Assembly (NCBI GenBank): GCA_018417955.1
Contig: JACTVC010000005.1
Location: 2,046,001 to 2,110,000 of the forward strand
DNA length: 64,000 nucleotides
Source of the DNA: Laccaria trichodermophora
Taxonomy: Eukaryota; Basidiomycota; Agaricomycetes; Agaricales; Hydnangiaceae
Direction: 5' to 3'
Position 1 is the first letter of the stretch; each line of letters starts with the position of its first letter. The notes under the pieces were generated by a model. It did no database searches. It was given only the letters and a program-made list of their open reading frames with translations, and was not told the DNA's origin. Positions 21,846-32,359 of the stretch are shown in pieces. Made by a program: the position numbers and the translations under genes.

Positions 21846-23986
21846 CAAGGGGGTCCAGGGATCTGAATGCCAGACCAGGGGTTGGGGAGGGGGATGGGTC
21901 CTCAAGCTCTTAAAAAAATTTGTTACTCAGGCCAAAAACTGGCCAAATGGCCATCAATTTCACTCTCAGTTTCTCTTCAGCTATTCTAATGTGCTTTACA
22001 CAATCTACAGACACATTTCTGACTCATAACTAATATTTTTTCAATTCTTTTCTTCATTTATGCCAAATAAGGCTCTGGAGCCATGTCTGGAACAGTCAAT
22101 GGTTTTTCAATTTTTTTCAAAAATGTGCATCTAAGAAGTAGGGTACTTTACCCTAACTACATATATAAAACTGTAGATCAAGAGCAAAAGTTGTACAATT
22201 TTGACAGATTTATTTTCAATTTTGGATAGATTTATTGTAACACAGTCCATATCTTGATATAAGTACAACTCTTTTGCACATGAAGCTCAAGGCAATGTCA
22301 GGGAATATCAATAACATACCAGTAGCTCATGTATCAGCATTTGATAGCAGTGCAACAATTTTTTTTACCTATTGATTCTTTTTTTGTTGCCTGCTGCATG
22401 GCAACATGCCATTAGGAAGGAGAAGTGTATGTAAAGTGCATCCACATACCCTGAAATATTTTATTAGTATTCACTCATACTTTGATGAGCAATTGCATTG
22501 AGTAGAACTAACTTTATATGCTCAGAACAACACAATTTTTCTTCCCAATGGTTCAAAAATGCATTCTGGGTTCAAATTGGAGTATCTACAATTTATCACA
22601 AGTAAATTGAGCTATTCAAATATTTTTCTGGCCTGTGGCGCATAACACGACAAGAAAAGCCTGTAGGGAGGTGAACTGCTCAAGCAGCTGCCTATTTGGG
22701 TGTTCATCCCAATCGGGTGTTAAATTTTCCCAGGTTCCAGAATAGGTGTTAACTACATTACTGTGATTTCAGACATTTTGCCTATCAAATTTTACTGACC
22801 ATATAAGTAGAGGTAAACATAGAATACAGGTATTTTTTTTCTCAGCCTGCAGCACAAGTTATGGTTTTGTGGAAGATTGTGTGTGTTAGAGGCTGCCTGC
22901 CTATTCAGGTGTTAATTTTGATGGCAATCCCAATTGGGTGTTAATTTTTGATTGTTCCCAAATGGGTGTTAAATAATGCCCAATTAGGCATTATTTTGTT
23001 CCAGACATGGCACCTGAGCCCCAAATGACATGTGACTGGCAGAACATTGCACTATAGTGCATCTTTGGATTTTAACCAAATGGATACCTTCCTGTAAGAA
23101 TCTGAAGATATCTGAAGTTTTCAAACATCTTCAGATCATGCCAAGTCGTTGTCAGCTGAGATGCCGAGCCTCCATCACCATCAATTTCAAATAGTTTGGT
23201 GTCTTCAGATTTCTTCAGACTGTAAAATCTACAGAGGCCTCCTGACCCCTCTGCAGACTGAAATTTTATCTTCAGACATCTTCAGATGGTCTGATCTGAG
23301 ATGCCATCATCCTGAGTTACCTTTGTTGGTGTTATCCCATCCCGCCCCTGCTTATGTTATCTACCCCCCTCCCCTCCTGCCTATTTACATCCCACTATAC
23401 CAACCTGAAGCTTCATAGTTGCTGTAATTCTTTATGCAATCCTTGAATTGATGCTGACAGGCCTGCATGTGCTAATAAATCCTAGGACTAGCCCTATTTT
23501 TGATTCCAAACTTCATTGTTCAATACTCTGACACTGTTGTAACTTGGCCAACAGATATATTTTTGTGACCAGGGGAGGTCAATAAACCATGAAATGGGTG
23601 AAGGAATGGCAGGGACTCTCAATATCAGTTGATGAAATCTGAAGTTTCTAGATTCTCAAATTAGGCTTATGCGCTGAAGATTTGATGGTGGCGTCATCTT
23701 CAGATTTGGACTTTAAAATCTGAAGATTTCAGATGGCTTCAGATTCTTATGGGAAGGTATCCAATGAGAACTGAAATGCCTTTTTGTGACTTATATAAGC
23801 ACACTGATATATTTTTGCGCTTCTCCTGCCTCTTGAAAACCAAAAGTGCAATATGTTTTTTTTGTAGTTGCCTTTTTCGGTCTGACATTTCTATTTTAGG
23901 AAGGAGGGGTGGGGGGGTGGTCACGTCCCATGGCTTAAAAAATTTTACCGACCCTGTGAAATTTTTAAGGTCCTTGGACCCCCTTG
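21846..23986. mobile_element. hAT-like non-autonomous element with nested insertions (2,141 bp)
   Basis: The left end CAAGGGGGTCCAGGGATCT at 21846 mirrors the right end, which reads CAAGGGGGTCCAAGGACCT on the minus strand from 23986. The flanks AGTTCATG (21838-21845) and AGTCCATG (23987-23994) form an 8-bp duplication with one mismatch, suggesting an older insertion. The CAAGGGGG terminus links it to the MITEs at 3776, 4809 and 51628. Inside are the element at 23082-23762 and another inverted pair (GCCATGTCTGGAACA near 22081-22105 and, inverted, near 23000-23015). No transposase is seen. Confidence 0.7.
23082..23762. mobile_element. TIR element with ATCTGAAG subterminal repeats (681 bp), TSD AAT
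   Basis: The ends GGATACCTTCC (23082) and GGAAGGTATCC (to 23762) are inverted. AAT flanks both (23079-23081 and 23763-23765). About a dozen copies of TCTGAAG/CTTCAGA in both orientations lie within 200 bp of each end, like the subterminal transposase-binding repeats of CACTA or Harbinger-type elements. No coding capacity. It is nested in the 21846-23986 element. Confidence 0.75.
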
Positions 23987-24462
23987 AGTCCATGGATTAT
24001 TTCCACTCAATTGTGCATAATTCATAAATTTGGTTAATTGTGGAGATTGAATAATTCACTATGCACCCAGGACCGGATTAAAATTTCCGGGTTGATAACT
24101 GGGTAAACATGTCAAAATAACGGGGGATGCGAGGTAAATTTACCAGGCAAACAGTACTGCCACTTGTTTACCTAGTAGTTCGTACAAAGTTCTTACCTAG
24201 GTTAAAAAATATGTTATATGACTGAATAACTTGGTATCTGTGCCTTGTTCACCAAGTTATTACTACTGTTCAGACAGGTAATAATCACACAATCAAATAA
24301 CTTGTGAAACGAGTTCTTTTACTCATGCTATGAACCTTGCTTCTGCAGGGTGTTTTTGCTCGTTAACCAGGATTTAAAATAGAGCACGATAGGTGGTTAA
24401 AATAATGAGTTAAATGAGGCAATTTGACAAGATTGTACTGGTGCTAATCAAGCTACGGCTCA

Positions 24463-25510
24463 CTAATCCGAGACGGTCTCGATGCGACGCTTCTTCAAGG
24501 GACGGGCCGGCAAATCCTCAAAACCCTCCTCCTCCTCTGAATTGCCCCCCTTATCTCCCCCCTTCTCATGCTGATTGTTCTCCTCTTCTCCCTCAAGCTC
24601 TTCCTCTCCCTCGTCCTCTTGATCAATGCCGTCGTCGTCGCTGGCAACCTCTACCTGGTGTTTGCGCCTCTTGGTCTTATGTTGGCCACGTAGGTATTGC
24701 TTGACGATTTCCGTGCAGGCCCAATCCGCGGGGAACCTCTTGCGATCCATGTAAGGTTGTTGTTTATGTGTCTTTGAACATTTCTCTCAGTATACGAAAG
24801 GGCTGAGTAAAAAAGTAGAGATAGTTACCATGCGAAATATGTCACCAAGTTTTTCGGCATCTTGGTGATGGAAATCAACGCTGACATTGAGGTTGGCGCA
24901 AGCGATGTTTCTGCAGACAGTGTCCTGTGAAAGGTGCGTGCATGAGGCAAAAGAAGCAATGTGACAACTGTGACATACCAGAATGGAGTTGTAATGGGTT
25001 TGATTCTTTTGACCCTTGTTCAACCCCATCGCTTCAATCAAGATGAAGCCCCTCTTCCGGTCCCCAGCTTCACCTTTTGGACGCGATATGGCTTCGACTT
25101 TGGGTGCTACATCGGCATTGACCACTGTGGTCTTTTGAGCTTTCAGCTCCTTGACCTCAGCTGTGAGTAAACCATCACATTGCCGGTTCAAACATTCACT
25201 ACTGATCACATCGCATTAACATACAGAATGCTCACCTTGGGCCGCAGCCAGCTTTTCTCTCAGGACACGGTTCTCCTCCGCTGCGGCAGCCTGACGTCGT
25301 GGACGCCGTGTCAGCCCCTTGATCCTGACTTGCAACCAACAGGTTTTCCTTCCCTTTTCATGGCGGTCGGCCCCCCTTCTTCTTACCTGACATGCTGACA
25401 TCAGAGGGCTTCGACGGAGTGTTTGCGGATGCGTTGACAGGTTTGGCCAACGTGATCATGGACTTTGGCGTAGTGGTCGACTTCGTGGCAGCTTTTGGTG
25501 GCAGACCCAT
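24463..25510 (-). CDS. CACTA element accessory protein (coiled-coil, acidic/NLS tail)
   Basis: Five exons: 25510-25387, 25328-25236, 25160-24979, 24924-24829, 24771-24463, giving 267 residues in one frame. The order is a Thr/Ala-rich head (MGLPPKAATKSTTTPKS), a basic coiled coil (RRPRRQAAAAEENRVLREKL), a conserved-looking core (SRPKGEAGDRKRGF, AEKLGDIFRM, DWACTEIVKQYL), a long acidic run and the basic end RPLKKRRIE, a likely nuclear signal. It is divergent from the transposase, with about 340 bp between the starts. In CACTA systems a second protein often binds the subterminal repeats; that role is inferred, not shown. I recall similar proteins in other agaricomycetes but no named family. Confidence 0.7.
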
Positions 25511-25848
25511 AGCAAAATGACAGGTAGATGACTGAGTGGGTGGCTGGGGGTGTTGTTAGGTGGAGGGTGGTTGGCAGAGGCACTGGCAGCGAAATGATGG
25601 GGAAAAAATGGTATGCTTTGTCCTCCCCACCTCTTTTATATTTGTTTTCAACCAAGTTGTTCCTTAGTGACGATGTAATTTGAAATACCATCCATGTCAT
25701 GTGTACTTATCAATGCAACATATGTACCTGAATCTCCATCTTCTATCTTGCGTGCATTTCTCTTTCACCATTTGACAAAGCGTGAACTCGCAACACTTGG
25801 ATGTAAGTTGTGAATTTGTATACGTTACACTAACTATATCATCAATAG

Positions 25849-28800
25849 ATGGTGCCGAACTTTAAGGAGCCACCTCGCTGGTGTGAGTGCTGCCAGGCTA
25901 TGGTCAGTGCCTCAACAGAGCGTCGACATCAAAAGGGCTTGCTCGCACCTCTTTGCGTGCGCGCACTGGCAGCCGAGAACACACGGACCCTAGAGCGGAC
26001 AGAGAAAAGACACAGCAGAGATGATGGAACACCAGAACTACGGAAGTCAACCAATACACTCCCTCACCTTCCTTGCCCCTCTTCTCCAAATGTCAGCCAA
26101 CACCATGTACCGACTGATGATATCCCAATGGCTGAGAACTCAAACTCTTTGGAACTGGCTGACGAGAGGGTTGGGGGGTCTATAGATGGTGGACAAGATG
26201 TGGAGATCGATATGGATGTTGGTCAGGAGGAGTTCATAGATGCTCAGCATGCGGCGCAGTCGGATCGGGAACGTTATCGCGCCACGGTCGAGGAGGTTGA
26301 AGACGAAGATGACGATCAGTTTGATCGTCACGATATCGACTCGGAGAGTGATGAGGACTCCGAATCCAGTGTTGGCAGCGATGACCTTGAAAGCGAGGAC
26401 CCAGATGGGAAGGGGAGCTCAACAGAGGATGACTGGATCAACGAGGAATGGGCATGAGAGCTTGCTCAATTTGGTGAGTAATATTCTAAATTCTCCTCAT
26501 TTACATGCTGAGATGGGTCTTCTGAGTAGTGGAAGAGTTCACGGATGACGACCTTGATTTGCTGTGGGCGTTCGCACTCAAAACTGAGGATCATTTGACA
26601 GATGAGACCTTCGAACATCTGTGACGCGCATTCCCTAAATCAAATATCAGTTCATTCAAGACTGCTAAAGCGCATGTTGAGTTTCTTGCTGCGTTCAAGC
26701 CAGTGCTGTATGACTGCTGCATCAACTCATGCTGTTGTTTTGTCGGGCCCCACAAAGATGAGAAGATTTGTCCGTACTGCAAGGAACCCCGTTTTAAGCC
26801 CAACGGTAATCCACAGCGACGCTTCACCTACATCCCTCTCATCCCCCAACTTCTCGCTTTTTTCAAGAACGCTGAGATGGCCAAGAAGATGTCCTATCGC
26901 CATACCTTTGAACATGAGAAAGACAAGATGAAGGATGTATTTGACGGCAGCAACTATCATCGTCTACGGAAAAGTTATGTGGTTGTCAACGGCAAACAGC
27001 AAAACTTCAAATTCTTTTCTGGATGGAACGACATTGCCCTCGGTCTGTCAACGGATGGATTTGCACCTTTCAAGAAGCGTAAATATACATGTTGGCCAAT
27101 AATCATTTTCCTCTACAACCTCCCCCCTGAAATTCAGTTTCTCATACATTATATTCTTTGTGTCGGCGTCGTTCCCGGACCGAAGAAGCCCAAAGACTTC
27201 GATTCTTTCTTGTGGCCACTTGTTGAGGAAGCACTCAAGCTCATCACTGGCATCTCCGCCTATGATGTCCTTCATGATGAGTTGTTTACTCTTCACGCTT
27301 TTTTTATTCTCGTTTTTGGGGATATGCCCGCAGTTGCAATGGTCATGCGCATGAAAGGCCACAATGGACTTTTCCCATGTCGAGCATGCAGCATCAAGGG
27401 TATCCGTGGGGCTGGGGCAGGCCCCACACTCTATGTTCCCCTTGACCGATCGAAACTCTCTGTGGTGGCAGGTGAGGTTAAATTATATGATCCTGCAGAT
27501 TTACCTCTTCGAACCCATGACAACTTTCTTGAGCAAGCCAAGCATGTCCAGTTCGCTCCTAACACTGCTGAAGAAGAGCGCCGCGCGAAGGCCTGTGGAA
27601 TCAAGGGAATCCCCCTCCTCTCTCATCTTTCATCACTTCTCTTTCCCTTATCCTTCCCTTTTGACTTTATGCACCTCATTTTTGAGAATTTGCTAAAAAA
27701 CCTCATTCTTCTCTGGACCGGCAAATTCAAGGACATGAATCAGGGTTCAGGGTCGTATGAGCTGGCACCTCATGTTTGGGAGGCAATTGGAGCAGCAACA
27801 GCTGCGTCAGGCTCTACTATCCCTTCAGCATATGGTGCGCGCCCCCAGAACATTGCGGAGGACAAGTCTGCATGCACAGCTGGGTCTTTCTGGGCTTTGT
27901 ATCTCGGTCCAGTCCTCTTGAAAAACAGATTCCTCAACCACACCTACTACGACCATTTTGTCTGCCTCGTAAAGCTCATCAACATTTGTCTCCAATTTGA
28001 GATATCAACAGCAGATATTGCGAAAATATGTACAGGGTTTATTGAATGGGTTTCCACCTATGAACGGTATGTTTTTCTCTTTTCATTTAACTTTGTTGTC
28101 ATCATAATAATCTTTTGCTTGATTCAATAGACTTTACTACCAGTACTCTGCAGATCGCCTGCCTGCCTGCCCCGTTACAATTCATGCACTGCTTCACATT
28201 GCAGATGGTATTGAGGCCTGTGGCCCTGTTTGGGCATATTGGGCATTTCCAATGGAACGGTTTTGTGGTCTTCTCCTTCCATGCATCAAAAGCCGTCGGT
28301 TCCCATATGCTAACATTGATTCTTATGTTACTGCAGTTGCACAGCTCTCTCAAATCAAGAATCTGTATGGTTTGCATCAAGAACTCATGTTGAAGGCCCC
28401 TCAGTCAGCTCAGAGTCCAGGTCAATTTGTGACAGTTGAATGTACGGTTAAGTATTTGTTGAAACTTGGACATCACCTACTAATCAATTGTAGATCCTAC
28501 ATGTGTGCTTCACCGACCATGGGTTCTCAAGCCAAAACTCTTAGCTGGCATTGTCAACAAAATTGTCACTTGTCTATCAACACGCTATGATCAATCAGCG
28601 GCCACCATTCATCGATTTCTGGTAGTCGATGACATTGAGTTATGGGGGAAGGTGGAACGGCTTGAGGGTGGTGATACCATACGAGCATCAGAGCTTGTCA
28701 AAGGTCAAGAGGATGGTCGCGAGGCCTCATATGTTCAGGTGCGTGTCTTATTATGCCTGCAAACATTTTACAAATTTCTTTTTATCAGTACAAACTTCTC

Positions 28801-29112
28801 ATTGATGCAAATGCGAATAAGAAGAAGGTAGCCCCCCGTTTTGTTCCAAAAACCTTCTATGGGCAACTGCAGTCCATTTTTGTGCTTCGTATGCCTGCTG
28901 CTAAAGAGCTGGGGTTGGCCAAGCCAGAAACCCTTATCTTAGGATCAATCCTTACATGCAAGATCACTCGCAGTAATGACCTCAATATGCACTTCTATGT
29001 CGACCATGGGCGAACCGAGGTCGTTGATATCACCACGATACAGTGCTTAGTGGGCAGGTTTGAGGACAGAAAGGAGTGGGTAATAATTGACCATAGTGGA
29101 AACCTCGCATGA
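25849..29112 (+). pseudogene. Tnp2/Plavaka-like CACTA transposase with two in-frame TGA codons
   Basis: Five exons: 25849-26473, 26530-28066, 28131-28441, 28494-28738, 28789-29112, about 1,013 codons. The start has a Cys-rich motif (WCECC..MVSASTERRH), then a long acidic linker. The Tnp2-type core reads YDCCINSCCCF..HKDEKICPYC, NDIALGLSTDGFAPFKKRKY, WPIIIFLYNLPPEIQF, PGPKKPKDFDSFLWPLVEE and MRMKGHNGLFPCRAC, followed by FDFMHLIFENLLKNL. The whole frame is open except for TGA at 26455-26457 (after EEWA) and TGA at 26622-26624 (after FEHL). At both sites an arginine codon CGA would fit. The catalytic part downstream is uninterrupted. It is either inactivated very recently or read through. Confidence 0.85.
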
Positions 29113-29240
29113 GCTAGCTTTAACATAGAGTGATTTAGTAACTGGGTAAATACAAGTATGGTAATAATGGGATTGAAAGATAAAAAGGGATTTTGTCCCT
29201 GCAAAATTTATATTGAATGCCTAGGTTCTAATTTCTGTTT

Positions 29241-29629
29241 GAAATTTCTCTTGCAATACTCTGGTTTATAATTTGTATGGTATCCTTATGCCTTCTAGAA
29301 TTGGTCCACACAATTTTTGGAAGGATAAGACTAAGTGTAAGAGCTTAATATCTGTTTGAAGTCAGAAGTGAGCACCTGCGTGGGAACATGGGATGATGGG
29401 ACATTGACAGAATGCATCTTGCTCATTTGAATTTTCTCTTGCAATACTCTGGTTTATAATTTGTATGGTATCCTTATGCCTTCTAGAATTGGTCCACACA
29501 TCTTTTGGAAGGATAAGACTAAGTGCAAGGGCTTAATTTCTGTTTGAAGTCAGAAGTGAGCACCCAGGTGCACATGGACTTTGACAGAAATGTATCTCAC
29601 TCATTTGAATTTTCTCTTGCAGTACTCTG
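29241..29629. repeat. Two-and-a-bit tandem units of about 180-190 bp inside the CACTA 3' region
   Basis: The sequence starting TTTCTCTTGCAATACTCTGG at about 29245 recurs at about 29433 and, as a stub, at about 29611. A second, shorter repeat pair around AACCATGGTA follows at about 29728-29830. Both lie between the transposase stop and the right CACTA end and may be part of its subterminal region. Confidence 0.8.
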
Positions 29630-30515
29630 GTTTAAACATAAATTAATACCATCCCACTTTTGTTCCACTATATCCCACTATTTTACTCTTATAATATAAT
29701 CCCACTTTTACTATTCTTGTAATCAACTTTAATAACCAGGGAACCATGGTATTTTGATCTGTTGAAGAAGAGGGATTTTAATAACAAGAGAACCATGGTA
29801 ATTTAATCTGTTGAGCAAAGGGGGATTTTGACATGGCTCACAGGTTAAAATTCACCAAAAAATATCACTTGGTGAAAGGATTTTTTTAACTGGTTAATCG
29901 GGGTCTAGTTTAACCAGTTATGTACCAGTTCAGGTGTGATCTGTGAACCAGGTAAAAACTCCCTGTTTACCAAGTAATTGTAAATAACCTGGTCAGACCG
30001 AGCTGAAAATACCAGTTTTGACAAAACTAGGTATTTACCAGGTGAACAGGTGAAAAGTTTTAATTACCAGTCAACCCAGGGAATTTAATCCGGTCTGGGG
30101 TGCATAGTGATTAATCTTGGACTCGTGTCAGATGTGTATGTATAGTGGTATACAGGTCTTGTCATGTCGTGCCATACCTTGTTGCGTTGATCCAAAAAAG
30201 CGGTGTTGTCGGCTGACATGAGGAACGAGGTAGCGCGCCCAAAGTGCGCCTTTGCTGCGAAAACTTCTTGTTGCGTTGGCCAGAAACACGCATACATTAA
30301 GTATTAGTATATACATTTGATATACATACGCCCTTTTGTACCTCTCGCATAAAATACTCGAGAGCGATCAATTTTTAAGCCAGTTGTTCCTCATTGGAAC
30401 CGCTCCGAAATACATCTATTTATCTCTCTATCTGTAGGGCCTGTCATCTATTTCGTGTAGGGTATCGGAGAAGCACGTGAGCTGGCGGACGCAGACTCAC
30501 ATTTCATCATCCAAC

Positions 30516-32073
30516 ATGGCCATCGTTGAGCGCGTTGAGCTCCAAATGCTCATCGATGGCCGATATCAGCCTGCGCTTTCAATTCCTGTAGAGACATGTC
30601 AGCGCTTCTCAAAACACCCTTTTAAATGGTTACAGCACGTTGGGTTTACGGTGTTCGGCACCGAAGGTAACATCTGCCGATGGTCCCATGATAAGCCTGT
30701 CCTGAGGGTGGTCAAATATTCCAACCTCAATATAGAGGCCGGTTCCTACTACTATATGCATGACGCAGGCAAGTCATACTTTGGCGTCCGAGTTTTTAAC
30801 GGTCAATGCTCATTGAATGTCAGAGCCGTTCTGGCTCAACCCTGACCTCATGGACCAAAGGACGACAGATCCATCAGCTGCCTCAACTCGCCGAGCCGAA
30901 TTCGCACAGAGGGTAAACAATCGTGACGAAAGAACGTGTCTGATAACTGGTCTGAAAGAATGCTTTCAAGCCTGCCATATCATCCCTCACGCAAAGGGAG
31001 ACGACGTGTGTTTTGAATATCTGAATAACTCCAATTTCTCATTCCAGGCCCAGTATGTGAGCGGCCTCGCTGACCATAGGAATGAAGTCCTAGATCCACC
31101 CTTGCGTCTTGTCGACGATCCGTGTAACGGAATCCTGCTTGCCACTCATCTACACAAGGCATTTGGGGAATCTAAGATCGCGTTTTTGCGGGTTAGTTAT
31201 ACTGTACTAATCCAATCAATTCGTCGCACCCTGTGACCTGTGACCGACGCGACGAAATTTTGGTTTCGTCGCGTCACCGGGGAAGGTGTGACTGCCGGAA
31301 ATTTTCGTCGAAATGTCGGAGTAGCCCTCTGTCCATAGATAATTTAAAATAGTTCAGAGAACTTTGCTAGAGAGACGTAGAGGGCGAAAAAATCGATTTC
31401 TAACAAAAAAAGACCCCAATTTTGCTCCTTTTCTGACTGACCTGGTGGTTTCGTCGCTGGCTCCTGTGACCTGTGACCGCTTAGAATTTCGTCGATTTTG
31501 GACCCCGTGTGACACGTGACCGACGAATTGATTGGATTAGTACAGTACCGCCCAATCGTCTTCCATGTGGTTGAAACTAATTTGCAGACTCCCAATCTCA
31601 CGATGTCTGCCGATGACGTGGACGTTACCCTCCAACCCAATGCCAAACATCTCGGCTTCAATCCATGGGTTGCAACCGATCGCCTCACGTTGCACCACTT
31701 CCAAGAGGCTGATCATGTCACGACTCTCATTGCACCTCACAACTCAGATGCAAGGCAATACTTGAACCATGCTGATTGGCCACCACCTCTTCTCTTCGAT
31801 GTCTCGTATGGCTGTGCTGCCCTCCGTGGCTGGGGGGTGCCTCATTTCATCAACTTGCTTCGACGAGAAACCAGGAAAATTTATTACGAGGATGGAGAGA
31901 ATGACAGCGATGGCGACGACAACAGTGATGACGATGACGACAACGAGAATAATGGTGGAGGTGGTGATGGCAGCGACGGCAGTGATGGTGGTGAAAGCAG
32001 TGATGGGGAGGTAGATGTTGAGATGAAGTCTGAACGTGATGTGGGGTCTGCCGCACGGGGGAAGAGAAAGTGA
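30516..32073 (+). CDS. HNH (HNH_2-type) nuclease-like protein, copy 2
   Basis: Four exons: 30516-30768, 30824-31005, 31048-31191, 31588-32073, giving 354 residues. The first intron (30769-30823) is GC-AG and 55 nt, so it must be removed to keep frame. The HNH residues are intact: CLITG, ACHIIPH, NGILLATHLHKAF. The third intron is 396 nt instead of the usual 49, because a mariner-like MITE sits in it (31202-31545). The C-terminus differs from copy 1: after KIYY a low-complexity Asp/Asn/Gly/Ser tail runs to a basic GKRK end, and the AEKTQEK helix of copy 1 lies beyond the stop. CCTCTCGCATAAAAT at 30341-30355 recurs upstream of copy 3. Function unknown; the protein looks expressible. Confidence 0.8.
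31202..31545. mobile_element. Tc1/mariner-like MITE in an HNH intron (344 bp, TA target)
   Basis: The inverted ends CTGTACTAATCCAATCAATT (31202) and the complement ending TTAGTACAG (31545) are flanked by TA on both sides (31200-31201 and 31546-31547). The TIR runs at least 25 bp, and the interior holds repeated TGTGACC-type motifs. No coding capacity. Same family as 52433-52809. The splice sites of the host intron are left intact. Confidence 0.88.
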
Positions 32074-32359
32074 GAAACGGACCCTGTGGACGTGCAGCAA
32101 AGGCAGAAAAGACCCAGGAGAAGGGTCGATTCTCCAGAAGATTAATCAGCACATCAAGTCATTTCTTATTTGCAAGCCCAGAGTGTCTGCTGATGACACC
32201 GATTTCAGGCACTTTCAATACCTCATTTCGAAATTCGCAGTCTTTCTTATTGACGGAACATTCCTTGGCATGTTCCGCCACTTGTCACTTCCAATACCCC
32301 ATTCAGATGCAATTTCTGATAACATCCACAATGATACCATTGATACCTATCATTCACGC

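Larger units (their letters stand above)
24057..30109 (+). mobile_element. CACTA (Plavaka/Tnp2-like) transposon, 6,053 bp, TSD ATT
   Basis: The element starts CACTATGCACCC at 24057. Its right end at 30109 is the inverted match (CACTATGCACCCC on the minus strand), and similarity continues through GACCGGATTAAA. ATT is duplicated on both sides (24054-24056 and 30110-30112). CACTA ends with a 3-bp duplication define the superfamily. It carries two divergent genes: a Tnp2-like transposase (25849-29112, plus) and a smaller coiled-coil/acidic protein (25510-24463, minus). Both termini are rich in ACCAGG/GGTAAA-type subterminal repeats. The right flank (ATTAATCTTGG) resembles sequence just after the APC2 stop codon. 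Confidence 0.92.

Noticed and set aside
24037..24056. The left CACTA flank as proof that the APC2 duplicate continues to the left
   Set aside because: GTGGAGATTGAAT resembles the APC2 end GTGGAAGTTGAAT, but similarity lasts only about 14 bases; chance cannot be excluded, so the duplication is only claimed from 30110 rightward.
26455..26624. Treating the CACTA transposase as two separate genes because of the TGA codons
   Set aside because: Sequence on both sides of each TGA continues in the same frame and fits one Tnp2-like protein, so one damaged gene is the simpler reading.
31744..32152. Minus-strand frames opposite the HNH copy 2 tail
   Set aside because: They arise from the Asp/Asn/Gly/Ser codon repeats of the real gene read backwards.
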